A stretch of DNA of 64,000 bases from Andrena cerasifolii (Eukaryota > Arthropoda > Insecta > Hymenoptera > Andrenidae), in NCBI RefSeq assembly GCF_050908995.1, contig NC_135128.1:10445114-10509113 (forward strand), read 5' to 3'. Shown piece after piece: positions 1 through 13,260 of the stretch. The translations under genes were made by a program, and so were the position numbers. The number at the start of each line of letters is the position of its first letter. Position 1 is the first letter of the stretch. The notes under the pieces are model-generated. The model was not told the DNA's origin. It did not search any database and was given only the letters and a program-made list of their open reading frames with translations.

Positions 1-27
1 ATAAAATCGCGAAATTTCCCCACTGTG
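1..27. mobile_element. Right end of a Transib-like non-autonomous DNA transposon, cut by the window edge
   Basis: The first 27 bases match the right terminus of the complete element at 19764-20654 with a single mismatch and end in CACTGTG, the reverse complement of the terminal heptamer CACAGTG. The next five bases, CGCTG at 28-32, would be the target-site duplication; its left copy lies outside the window. Only the terminus is visible, so length and coding capacity are unknown. Confidence 0.75.
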
Positions 28-32
28 CGCTG

Positions 33-3000
33 CCCACTCGGCGCGAGGGGGCCGCCTCGAGTGTCTTCCACGGACATTAGTCCTCCCCCGGTGCATGTAA
101 ATTGTGCATGCGCATCGCGCGCCGCGCCTGGGCCCGTCTTACGGAAGGTTGGCCGAGGCGAGTTTGCCCGCGAGGTGCAAAACAATTCATTACCGCGTGA
201 CCCACGACCCCGGAGCGCGAGCCGCTCATTATGGTACACTTTGATGATCCCGAGGGGGGTGTCCCCTCACCCCGAGCGGCATCGTTCGACGCCAGAGTGG
301 AAAAGAACGCGGCCATGGTGGGAAACTCGCCGCCATTGGGTTTTAGCTCGTTTACGGGGCTTTATTAGGGAATCGCGGCACCATCAGGCACCGCGCGCCA
401 TCATCCTCCCGAGCGATAATTATTCGACGAGCCGTTTAACTTTTTGCTAGGGCCCACAGGCAATTTTTCTTCCCTTCGCGTATTTATGCCGCCATAACTG
501 TCAGGCGGCGAGGGAGCATTGGAGTCAAGTGCGCGAGAGTTTTTCGAATTCTGCCCAGGGGTAATTAGACGCGCGGAGAATTGTGATAGGAAGGGCTGGG
601 GTTGATTCTTCCGGACGAGTTACCGCGGACCACGCGTCGAAGTCACCGAGAGCCACGAGCGAAGGCAGACACGAGCATTGGCGAGCGGGGCAATTTTCAA
701 GCATTATTGAATTTGAATCCCGTCATTTTTGGGGGCTTGTGTAAGAAGTAGCCCACAGTGTATTGTGAAATTTAATTAACGTGAAAATAATGTTACGTTT
801 GTGTTTGCACCGCGAAGTAGCAGGAAACAATATCCACGGTTATAATATATCGTTAAGTCTGCGGCTAAACGGAGGTTCCCCGAGTATCCCCATTAGTCTG
901 CTGGCTTCAGAAACGGAAGTGCCCATTAAGCATCGGGTTAACGAAAGAAGATGGCACAACAATGAAGCAGAAGTTAATTATCGCCCGAGATCCGCGATAA
1001 TTGCGTGAAATAAATCACGCGACGGCTGTCGATGGTACCAAAAGTGGCCAACGCTGCCTTCGATTCCTCGAAATATAATGCGCCGAGGATGAAGGTGGGA
1101 GGTCGCCCGATCCTGCTGCTTCTTACCTATATACAACGCGATAACGGTACCGACTCTTAAACGCCACGTTATTCCGTCAAATGAAATCCTCGTGACCCTT
1201 TGGCTCCTGCATTCTTTATCCTTCGCCCAGGCGTCCCACCTCCTGCGCTGCGTCCTCCACCCTCTCGCCGGGCCTCTCTCTCTCTCTCTCTTTCTCCACC
1301 GGTGCCTTATAACATTACAATTGCTAATTCCTCCGTTGCGGTTGCTCTTGGCTGCAGTAAAGTTCGGCCGTCGTAAAAGCGAGGGCGACTCGCCTCGCGC
1401 TGACACGGATGCACGTGATTACGCGGACTTGTCACTGCCGGAACGCGGGCCCTTGGAACCCTGCGCCCTTCCAATTACTAGCTCCTAAATGCTTTGTCGA
1501 TAAGTCAAATTAGCCTGCAGTAAGAAGTATTCTTCCACCTCGCTTAGGGTACACAAGCTTCTCGTCTTCTTTTCGGGGTGGACGAGTTGAATGTTGAATC
1601 CGACAGGTCATGGACATTCTAGTCGAGTTATCACGAAGGCGACGGTGCGATTCATTCACAGGTGCATTGCAGCGTCAGAAGAAGATCACCTTCATCTAAT
1701 AAAGCAACCCTTTCAATTGATAAGAAACGGGGCTAGAAAAGCTGAGGGAATCCGTGGAATTTAATTTGCAATTTAATCCCGCAACGTCTGCCGGATTATT
1801 CGGCACTGTTGTTTATGCACACGAGCGCATACACGTCGACGCGCACCCACGTGCGCATTATTTCATGCGCCGAGGACACGTACGCTCGAGAGGACCCGCG
1901 GACGGGACTTTTAAAACGAGCGTGCTCTTCCTGGTGCGTCGATAGTAGGTCAAGTTAATATGCCGCATTGTGATTTTTAATATCGTCCCGCTGTCGGTCG
2001 TACCCTCCGCCTTCTCGCCCCTTTTGCCTCCATCTCCTCTTCCACGTCCAATTCCGACTGGTACTCCTCCTCCGCAAAAAAGGAACGAAAGAATTCAAGT
2101 ACCGGTGGAACGACTCGTTCCGTGGCGAGGGCCAGACGGCGAAAAAAGCATTGTTGGGATTACAATCGAGTCGCTTAATATAGAAACAACGCCTTCTTCG
2201 TTCCTCGCTGCGCCGCGCCCCCCTACGCACAGAGACCAGCGTCCTTTTTTTTACCATTTTTCACGGGCGCGTCACTTGCAGCCGGCACGCAGAAATTGAA
2301 TTACGATACCACGGCTCGAGCTGTATGCCTGTGGGTAAACCCGTGAAAGAGAGCTACAGTGAATAGAGGGACGTTTGAATCCGGGATTGTTATTGCTGTC
2401 GCGTTTCCTTGATGCTGAATTCATAATGTCCTTCCAGCTGAACAGCTTCGCAAAAATCTGGAGACCTTTTGCAAGTGAAACCTCGAGACGCTCGGCTCTT
2501 CAGACTGTTCAAACACGGTCCAAGTGGTTGGCGTCGAGGACGAGTGTGCTCGCAGACATGGAAACGCGGACACGGCCCTCTGGCCAGAAAACTCGCGTCC
2601 CTGAGGAAATCCTCTCCGTCAACGTCGAGCTTTCTAGACTACTACTGGTACCCCCCAGTTTTAATGGAAAGTTTGCGCATCGAAGTGCCCCAATCATTGC
2701 GGGCCATTAGCACATCCTAGACTCCGTATCAGCAATTCATCAGGAGCAGAGGTGGTCGTTGCTCGTGATCGACGAAACGATCCCCCGAGAGATTTCTCCA
2801 GCGACCCAGGTCCCACCTAACCTGGAAGACACGTCGCAGCCCGACAGGTACTTACGGTGGAGGAAGCTTATTAGCCGGCCACGGTTGCATAACCGGGGGC
2901 GTTTAAGTGGACCTATCAGAGCCGACTGTTAACCTGGCAAGGCCCCAACGTGCCGTGGGGCCCGGTCGTGACCCAACCTGTCCGATCTACCGAGGGCTTA

Positions 3001-6000
3001 GGCGATCTTCGCCGACCGTGCCATATTTCGCGCTCCAAGATCGCCGATCGTTAGACACTTCCGTGCTCCGTATCTTGTCCGAGGCGGAGACCACTTTTTC
3101 CGATCGACTCGAAGATTCACTGTATACGAGCTACCGATCCAATGCCTTTTTCGGCTAGGGGGGAATTAGATAAGCGGCTGAGTTTGATGGAAGACGGTGC
3201 CCAGTTGGAAGATGAATGATTTCCTTCAAAGAGTAATTGGCCTCGGTGTTTGGACAGTTTTCTGATAACTTTTCGCGTGTCCGTGAAGCGCTATCTATCG
3301 TAAAGAGATTGATATTTCCTTGTGCTTTTGATTGGGGAATTACGAAAGTCATTCCACATACAATCAGATACAACGCGGACGCAGCAGTCTATTTCAGATA
3401 GCAGTCCGAGTGGTTGGAAGTGTAAGATGTTGCAAGGAGAAGCGTTCGTGTTCCGTAGAATGATTAGCGGTGCACAGGAAAGTGGCTCGGAGCAAGTGCA
3501 AAGTATCTAATACTAATTACAGGCTTTCGCCGGCCGCGATGGAAGATATTCCTCTCGGTTATGTTGCAGCTGCTGTCTTGTGCAACCTTTCCAGCGGTAC
3601 CCTGCCGTTATCATTTGCGTTACGAAACGGGCTATCCCCTTCGGCTCACCCAGTTCTGCCCATCGCGTATAAAGCGCCTTTCGTCATATCGGTAGTAACG
3701 TCAGGCATCCACGGAATCAACGCGAACTGTCAACCCCGACGACCCAGAAACGCCTGCGCCGTGACAGAAGGTGCGTCGCGACGGGGACTCATCAGGGCCC
3801 ATTCTTCGATAGCTTTTAATTCCCAGCCGCGACGCTGCTTGCCTATGCAAATCCACGTGTGATTAGGTGGCTTGTTGTCCACTCGCCCTGAAAGCTTTCT
3901 ACCGTTCGAGAAGCTAATCCATATCCGTTATTCCCGGCGTCAGGCAGCGTCCTCCGTGGAAACGGTAGCGCGGCGACGTGGGTGCAGCATTAGCGGCCCC
4001 TGTCAGGTCAATGAATCATTAGAGGCACGGACAGGTCGCCAAGGCGCCTATCGACGACGTGAATAAATGCTGACCGCCATAATTCTCCGAGCCGCGAGTC
4101 GTGCACGCGGCCTGTCCAATCACTGGCGCACGGTGTCGCCCTTGCAACTAGGCGCCTCGATTCATGCTACTTTTCGCGTCTGTGACACGAGTAAGTGGGA
4201 CGTCCCTCTATACAATGGGCCTGAATCCTATAAATCAATGATCACGATCCTGCGGGCAACGCCGCTGTCCGGATCCCGGAAAAATCGCCGTCACGTGGAT
4301 CCGATTGTCGCGAGCGCCGGCTTGTGCGCCGAGGTTTACAACGTTTCTTAAAATACCTACGTGATCTAGCACTGCTGTCTCGTTTGCACCTTTCCTCGGT
4401 GCTCCATGCCGATTCGTCACGATCGACGATTCGGCTGGAATTACCTCGCGATTAGTCGAAGCAGCATAGGTTGCAACCTTCACCCTAGCTGGCCATGCAT
4501 CAGTTTCCTGGTCCCGGTTCCATGGAGCTTTGTCGATGATTTATCGACCGGAAATGTCGTCAGCTCTGGCGGAGGTATCGAATCGAGGGTGACAAGTAAT
4601 TGCGACCGTGGGTGGAGGAAGTGAACGAAAGCTATCGGTGGTGGAATCGATGGGATAAAAAGGGACCTAGGGACCTCTAGTTTGGGTTGCTCTTGGAGGC
4701 TGCTTGACCTAATTGTATGCTGCGATACTTATCATCCCTGCAGTTAATTACACCCTAATTGATATCCACGTGACCATGTGGGTAATGTTTTCCAGTGAAA
4801 ATACCGTTTCATCCCCCAACCACTTCCCCCTACGCTCCCCCACCCTCAAGGGACTCGTGGGTTCGCCAGTATTCTCGAGACTCGCGCTAAATTGAAGGAA
4901 GGAGAGAAATGAAGGCACAGGTAACTGATTTAAGGGGAATTCTCGCGTATGGGCGGACGCACAAGCCGCGTAATTGTCGGTGTTAACCCACTTGGGCGTC
5001 TCCGCACGCGCATCGAGCGCGCTCGCGTGTTGTCGCGCGCAATCGCGCTCACACAAGGAGGCCAGTGGTGGTACGAACCAATCGTGTGCCGTCCTTTCGT
5101 CCTACAGTAACCGCGGTGCGAATATCGCAGAGAGGGGAACGGTGAACGTCGCTCGTTGGAGACCAACAGTCTCCAGCGACCACGTGCACGACCAGCGACG
5201 AAAAAATCCCTCTTTTTGCTCCGAATTCCATGTTTTCCAGCGCTCACAATGGTCTGGATTGCTGAAATTGGCCTGCAGTGACTCATTCCGCTTATGGAAC
5301 GCCGACTGCCGAAGGCAGTAGGCTAAACGAAAGTTGTTCCCCGCTTGTGACTAGGGGGTAGCTTTTCCTTCCTCGTGAGACAGTTTCTCCTGCAATATTT
5401 CTGGTGCTGATTACATGGATAGGCTTGAGTTTGAGGTTCTACTGAGTTTCAGCTGCAAAGTACAAGGCTTCTGAAAATTAGATTCCTACTCCAAAAGGAG
5501 TCCACTCAGATCCACAAATCTCTCACGCTTTAATCCCGAGGACAAAACCCTGAAGATTCCAATAATCCCCATTCTAATCACCAGGTATCACCGTGAAAGA
5601 AAAAATTCACTGTTCGAGAAGAAAATCGCTTACTTCTAAAAAAAAACGATCTTTATTTAGGTTTACACTAAAAAGGTGAATATTTTTAATTTTCGGTTTT
5701 AAAATTTTAATTAAATCAGCACTAGAAAATGAGTTCAAAGAAGCAAAAAGGTTACTCCACTCGCAGCGCGTGTTTCATGATCCGGTTCGTCGATGTCATC
5801 GCCAGGGTTGTTTTTTCATTTCTATATTTTTCTTTACCGTCACTCGAAAGTTGCCTGTAACTCTGGAAGAAAGTCTACGGTCGCCCTTGGTTCCCTATCT
5901 ACAAGCTTCCATCTTTCAACGATTCGATCGCAAGATATCTCAATCGTCACCATTCCAAACAACGGACTCGCTCAAGCAACGAATCCCGCGGGAAAAATCT

Positions 6001-7600
6001 GGCCGCGTATCGCAGCACCTGCGAAATAATTAAACGAACGCCGGTCGCCGGAATATATGGACATCGGGGCAGGAACTGGTCGCCAGCAAAAATACCATCC
6101 CGCGTTTCGATCCCCGATCGATTACCGCTTTTACGGGCCAGTAGGTGTCCCACTGATCGAGTAAATCACACCGGATCGATCGCGGCCGGCGATCTACGGT
6201 GGTGGTACGGGGAAAAATTCGTCGCGGTCTGTCTTTACTTATCGCGATGGACTGCATTCGCGTCACGCAAGCCCAGCCGGGCAACAGGTGTCCCCCCGGT
6301 GACTATTTCGCGATTACGACACGCAGGGTGGCAGCGCGCTGTTCGGGAAACTTTTCAACGGTTGTTATTCAGCGCGATGTTTATCGATCGCGATCGAGCC
6401 GGCCCGGGGGATTGATAGATTCCGAAGCCGCTCGGCCGACCGCAACGCCTGGCCGAGGCCCGTGTCAACCGCGCGGGGGTACCGCAATCAGCGTTATCGC
6501 CGGGGCCGCGGAAAAATCCCGCTGGCAATAAAGTATGAGCGCGATAAATTATGAGGGCTGCGCCCCGTTCCGTGCTTTACAGTCCCGCGGACGATCGTTA
6601 TTCGATCGGCAATTAGCAGGCACGCGTTGATCGATGACTGTAACCCTGAGAATTCTCATTACCTCGATTCTTCTCCCGCGTTATTCACAAGCGGCGACAA
6701 TTAATCACAGTTACAATGGTCCTCGCCAGTTCTGGACAGGGGTAAAAAGCGTTTCTCGATCTATCGACGATGAAGAATCTCGATCCCGCTGCCCGGAATC
6801 GAGCCCTACGAGCCCCGGCGTCTCCGCGCGAGCGCCCGCCGGATCGAGAGGGAGGACTCGGCTCCGAATTAACGAGTTATTAATTATGCTCCGCGAAGGG
6901 CGCTTGCCCCGCGCGCAGTGCCTCGGTCACCATAACTCGAGCCGCACAGCTGGTCCCCCGGCTACGTCGCAGGTGCAAAATCCTTTGCAGTGGCATTGCA
7001 CCCAAGGTCAAACAAGCTTGCACCGTCGGGACAACGAGCCTCTCTCCCGGGGAGAAGGGGAGGATCTCTCGCGCGCCTCGATCGAAGGAGATATCGTAGG
7101 AGATTACGAAAGCATTATCTTAATTGCCGGCCAGGAAGCTGCTGCGGCTGAAGGGGGCGCGATGGCGAAGGGCACGAAGAGGGCGGAACGAGGGAGCGAG
7201 GGGTCCGAGGATAGATCGGGGCCCCGTCCGGCGCGATTCGATCGATGACAAGATCAGGCACGAACAATCACCGTGACTCGCTTTAATTACCGATGGCATG
7301 GCCCATCCTGGGGTCTCCCTTAGAGGTGGATGGTGTGCAACGGCCGGGGACCACCGGCCGCACAGTATGCCAACTATGCCACTTGGAACTATGCGATGCG
7401 CGGCCCGATGACGACGGCTCGTTAGCAGATGAAACGCCGCCAGGCGACACGATCCGGACACTGTTGGATAATTAAAATCGGGCTCGTCGATTTCGATCGC
7501 TGACGTCGCGGGCTTACGTAATTCCGTGAGGTGTCACGGTGTCACGGTTCACCGGCTCGATCTATGGTCGTCTGCCGTTCGTCCGGTGACTCGGCTGTTT
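33..7600. other. Intergenic, mostly GC- and CpG-rich; no gene recognised
   Basis: I see no domain-bearing frame, splice-supported exon, tRNA or rRNA here. Open frames up to about 200 codons occur (for example 6634-7248), but they are low-complexity, arginine- and proline-rich translations of GC-rich DNA. A short (CT)n run lies at about 1273-1290. The composition, rich in CpG and with many ATTA/TAAT cores, would suit distal regulatory DNA of the gene at 17-19 kb, but that is inference. Confidence 0.5.
1273..1290. repeat. (CT)n simple repeat
   Basis: About nine CT dinucleotides in a row, followed by TTTCTCC. It is a plain microsatellite with no gene attached. Confidence 0.8.
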
Positions 7601-10600
7601 CGGTAAGAAGGTGGGTAAGCTTCGGATTTGTGATTATACGGATGGAGGAATCGTTAGATGGTGGAGGTTGCTCGTGATTTTATTTACTGGACTGTGTAGT
7701 TCGGGGGGTGGATTCTTTTTACGGGGTGTAGAAGATGAATTGTTGTGGAAGAAGTGGAAAGTGAGTGGTTTTCCTAGGTTTTCTATGTGTAAACAGAGTT
7801 AGTGTCAAATATTTTTGTAAGGATTACTGTCTACCAAAGTCACTACCAGGTCAAACAGTTTTTTCGCAATCACCTGCACCAATTGAAAAAAATGTCGTGT
7901 TTTGTGCGAAATGTCGAAAAAGAAGAATTTTACTTTTTTTCAAACCGTCACAGCGGAAGGACCCCTTAAGTGGTACCGTTCTATGCACCTACCTACCTTT
8001 GCACACCTTCGAGTGGCATTTATCGCGGTGAGGAGTTCGCCCTACATGCCACTGAATCAAAGAGTTATCAGAATTTTAACCTGTTTCTTCGTTGAGGTTA
8101 AAAAATTTTAATTACCATGAGTCTAGGCTGTTTAATCGTTCCCCGGGGTGAACGTTTGCTCTCCGTTTTCACCGCTATCGAATGAAGATCAAGAGAAATA
8201 AACGGCAGGCGGGAATAAATTAAAGGGTAATCGTTCGATACGAAGTCGGTGCTGGAAGAAAGTTTCGAGGTACCCGTGGCGCGAGAAATTAATGTACGGG
8301 ACACCTACACGCGGTGGATGTCGCAGCACGATGTTCCGTGCGTTGTGACACTCTTTAATCGATGTCTATCGAATGGTGAGGTCGTTAGAGTCTTGTTATT
8401 CGGTACGTCTAAATCTTCCCCGGGACAGTGGAAATCGTGCGGGAAAGGGGCGCGTTAATTAATTCGGAGATAGTGCTCTTTACTGCCACGAAGGTATCGG
8501 CCCTTCGAGTATAAATCCTTGGGCGTCGGAATCGGAGGACCTTCGGCCGGGCCCTTTCGGTTTTGGCTGGAATTCCTGGCGGGGCCCACGAGGCGGATGC
8601 CGCGGGAATTTAGAATGCGTGGAATGCACGGGAAATGGATGGCATAGTGTAACACTTGTCCGAGCCATGTGCTGCACGGAATACTCGTGTAGGTAACGAA
8701 GGGCGTGAACGGAACACGCTCCAGGTCGCCCCTCGAAGAAAGTGGCCACTTTAATTGCTCCTCTTCCCACTTCGCCGATAATGAACCCTAGATTACCGCT
8801 GCTTCCGTGGCTCCAAAAGAAAAAGTAACAATAACGAAGCAGACACTTAAGCGCGAACTACCGTTCAAAACTTTCTCCCGGCTTATTTTCCTGGCAGAGT
8901 GAAATATCTCCAATCCTGTTCTGAAATTAGAAAATTATGTGTCCGCATAATTTGAGAGAATGAGCGAATGCATCATTGACGAGGGGAATATTCATGAAGA
9001 TTTCTATGAAGGAGGTTTTAAGCAGTTGCGTTACGAATGGACGGACGTCAACAAGTTGTAATTTCCATGGGCAGGGAGGAGGGAAATGCAGAGAAGTTAC
9101 GGGAAGAGGAGAAAGAATGAACACGACAAAAGTTGGGCGAGAGGCGTGTTCGCTCTCTGGTTCCCAGTCGTTATTATGCTAACCAGTCATCAAATGGAGT
9201 CAGCGAATTCGAGTAATTCGCCGCGCGTCATTATCCAAGGTGTGGCGACGTCCAGGCACATGGGTGGGTGGCCCTTTGATTGCGAACTGCCACGTGTGAA
9301 TCATGATTCGGTTGACGATATCCAGCGAAGTCCATTATCCTGCTGATTGGATCGAAAAACCAACAGAATCGCGGACAATCGTGATCCCACGTTGACTCGT
9401 AGTAAATTATGAAAGGAGAAAGTCCTGCGCGGGGTGTAAGGATGAATCCTTTCGAGCAATTGTTCCCTCGACACGCGTACGGCTTCGGTGAAAGATTCGC
9501 TTCCTGCGAGAAGAAACCATTTACACATTGTCCAACAAACAATTAGAAAATCATTGCTTGATTATAGACATCAGAAGTAAATTTAATTTCTCTCACAGAA
9601 ATAAATGTAAAACAATTTTTCCTGATCTATCTGCTGCACAGCCTACTAAAGATTTATTTTATAAAAATTGTAAATTCGTATCTTCCTCCTCCGACAGTAG
9701 TGCGCTGTATTCAAAGAGGATTATGAAGCAGAATTCTCTGGCGAATTAGGGGTAATTTGTCCATCCCGTTTTCAAAGATTAGGCGGTAAATTACACGTTT
9801 CAAGTGAAATACAAGATTAGCCTGGTAGCCAGGTTGAAAAGCTTCCGAAACTTTCGAACGGTAGCCATCTGACGCGTTTGAGAAGATAGGACAGGCGTTA
9901 CTGATACGAAAAGGACAGGCCTGGAAAGGGTGAGCTGGCTACCTGTCGCTAGAAAAAAGTGACTAAGAGAACCAGCGTAGTATTAGTCATCTCCATTCAC
10001 CCTCGAAGAAGCCAGTAATTTCCTCAGATTAATCAGAATCCAAATTAATTTCCTTAGTTCTAAAATCAGCTCGTTTTAAAATGATAAATATATGGACATT
10101 TATAAAGAACATGGCGTGCACGTGTCTTCCCTAGTTAATGCAGTCTTCCCACGCTAACTCATACTCAAGAGTTAAATGGTGCATCACTGAAAACCGAATG
10201 AATACTTTTTTTCCACTTCCTGTAACATATGCTGGCATCAGAGTTCCTTCGATCTTCAAGTCAGACAGTCCCTTTATATCAAGTGCGCCATAAAGTTACT
10301 AATTTCCCACTCTATTCTCCTTCAATTACGGAATTACAATAATAGCTTCTCGAGTCCTTAAAACACTCCTAATGAGCTACCAAGTCACCAAGAAAATTTT
10401 CCATTAATTTTTCCACGATAGAAACTCAACAAATTCAGACGGCAGCCACGGTCCTCGCAGCATCCCCATCGAATCGCGCGGCGTTGCGAAGGAACTCTAG
10501 CGAATCCAAGATCAGCTGAGCGGCAGGTGGAATCTGCGGGTTTTCACCGCGGACCATCTGTTGTGCACGCCACTTTAAGGACTGGAAATAAGGGCCAGGT

Positions 10601-12360
10601 AACAGGTTGCTCGTGCTTCTCTCGATGAGGCAGAGATTGTTTCGTCTGCCCAGTGGAAGATCATCCACGTCCTAATGAGCTACTCTCTCGGTTTATTGGA
10701 AGCAACGAGCCCCTCTTCATCCTCTCCGCCGTGATATTCACTCCCGTGTGCTTCGCTCTCTTCTGAATTCACGGCGACTCTCTCCTTCGCGGTACAGCAT
10801 GACGACCTCGACGTCGATCGTCGCCTGATCGAAGGCCGCGTAATTCGGTACTCGCCACGATCATCGTATTATCGACGATCACGCTCCGGACTCGAGCAGA
10901 TACACCGCGCACCTGGCCCAGGCCCGGGAGAATGACGATCTCCTCCGGCTGGCACAATGGGACACGTACCACCACGGAGTAAAGGGTTGCAAGAAGACGG
11001 GAGTCTTCCGGGAAGCGATGAAAGAGCTCGATCCTCGATGGTCAGGTGTGCCAGGGCCTCCTGAACGCTGAGACCAGTTTTGTGCTGCGGGGTCACTGTG
11101 GCCTATGGATTTTTTGTCCCCCCTTTCGCGGGACCGTCCATTCAGCTTAAATCTGCGACCAGGGAGAACTCGAACATGGTAATTGGAACGAAAATTGTCG
11201 TGGATTGTGAAGATGACACAGGATGCACATTTGATGTTTGTTCTCAAATATGACAGCTTTCGTTTGAACCGGTGTTGCTTATCTGCTGGTACTTTGTAGA
11301 CATTAATGTCGATTTCTTATTGAAGTTGAAGAAATAGTAAAAGTGGACGTGGTCAGAGCTCGAAATTCACATCTTCGGTAGGAAGAATGGACCTCTCCTT
11401 CACATCTTTTACAGAGCAAACCAGCCTCCAATTTGGCTCTTCCGCTTCACATCTCCCATGCTAACCGCAGCGAATCGCCCATTTCTGCCCTATTGCACAT
11501 CGAAAACGTAATCGATACCGCGCCGGTGAAAGTGCACCGACGTTACACGCCCGCTCCGAAGGAGTCTGAAAGCCGCGGGTCGATCCCCCGAAGTCGTTGA
11601 CCTGCGGGGCTCGCCTGGTCCTCGCCGAAAAGGGAATTTTCTTCGGCGAAGGTCGGCCACGACCCCGTTCCCTTTGTGACAGAGAGCCCCGCGGGGCCCC
11701 GGCAGGCTCATTCTTCCGTCCTCTAGGCGAAACCTGCGACGTTACGACCTTTTGTCGCCCTGGCCAGCCTCGCGTTACACCGCCCCTGTACGCTCTCGCT
11801 TTTCTTCACGGCGAGAGACTCTTTGCACGGGCGTATTCCGTGCTATATACACCGGCGCGGGATAATGGAACCTCTTACCCGAGCGTACGTACGCGCAGCA
11901 TCGGCGCACCTGTTCGATCGGACCACTCGCCATAAAAGCCCAGGGGCCAAGGTAGCTTTTGCTTCCACACTTTCTTGCACGGTGCAGAAACGCGCACCGT
12001 GGCCGAGTACCAAGGGCCGCACTCGAAATTAACGACCACCTGTCCGGTGAACGAGAGAAATTTCATGTCGAATCTGGGCCCGTCATCCGGTGGAAGCGCG
12101 ACGACCAGATTTTGCGGAACAGCCAGCGGTGATTAAGGTTCCGGCCATGATTAAGTAAAAGGAAATTACTAATTTGCATTTCTTATTTGAATGGAAGAGA
12201 TTACTAGCTTTAATACTCCACTTCGACTGGAATTTAGATTCTGATTTTGTAAAAAGAAAATTTTTGTGGTAGTCACATTCATCTGGATTAGCCAGGCGTA
12301 ATGAGCTGAGGCACATTTCGGGATCCCAGAGTCTACTGTTTGAAAGTTTTTAGGCCACAA
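7601..12360. other. Intergenic; no gene recognised
   Basis: Mixed composition. GC-rich parts (about 8250-8780 and 10430-12060) alternate with AT-rich parts. No frame has a recognisable domain and no RNA gene is evident. Confidence 0.5.
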
Positions 12361-13260
12361 ACACACGAACATATATACCTACTTTCTGCTTTATTTGTTA
12401 AGATTGTACTATATTTTTATTTAGTGTACTATATACTGTTAGAAAAAGATGTATTAGGTAAAAGTACAATATTTCCGATACATCGATAAATTCTACAGTT
12501 TTTACTTATTTTTTTATTCTACAGCAACATCAAAATTTTACTTTGCGAATTTAAACTTTTAACTTTTGAACGTGACTTCAAAAACTGTTGTCTCTGTTCT
12601 GTTTGTCAAAATTCATGCAAAATAATTTCATGCTTTCTCTCTATTCCCGCCATTTCAGCTTTTACAAACAGGACTTTTTTCTATAATGAATATGAAGTGG
12701 CGGAAAGGAACAAACAAAGCCAATCTATCTCTTATAAAAAATGAGCTTTTCATGTTTGGACTCTTGGTGCTACCTTTGACATATTTCTTAAAGACGGTAA
12801 ATTATTTAATAATGCAAAATGCACAAAAAAATATACATTAGAAAAATCAGATATCGTTGCCTTAAACCCTCCGTTGACACTCTGGCTGCGAGCCACCCAT
12901 AAGCTGATTTTCATTCTCTGCATCTTCTATATGCAAAATAAATACCTTCTCCAAAGCCGACTCATAAACTATTTTTGTTCTCAAAATATTATATCTGAAC
13001 AACAACTCTGTAGATTTTTAGCTTCTAATATTGAAATTTGTAAGAATTACAATTTTTGAAGACTTTCTTCGTGTTTTCTTGACATATGGTAATCTAGAAT
13101 TTTTTTACAAAAACTGTTTTGAAATTTCAATTAAAAAACTATTCGAATACATTCTAAAGACCTTGAAATTCAACCAAGATTTTTTTCATAACGATTGGAT
13201 TCTTCAGATGAGAATGGCAGTCGTTCAAAAATTGTTCCGGGTGTGAGTCACCCAGGTACG
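12361..13260. other. AT-rich block, possibly decayed repeat; no gene
   Basis: Strongly AT-rich, in contrast to both flanks. A TTAA at 12862-12865 is followed by ACCCTCCGTTGACACTC and GAGCCACCCA, and a related string GAGTCACCCAGG occurs near 13241. TTAA followed by such strings recalls piggyBac-type miniature elements, but the two strings have the same orientation and no matching opposite end was found. The origin is therefore unresolved. Confidence 0.3.

Noticed and set aside
6634..7248. 204-codon plus-strand open frame
   Set aside because: Low-complexity Arg/Ser/Gly-rich translation without a domain.
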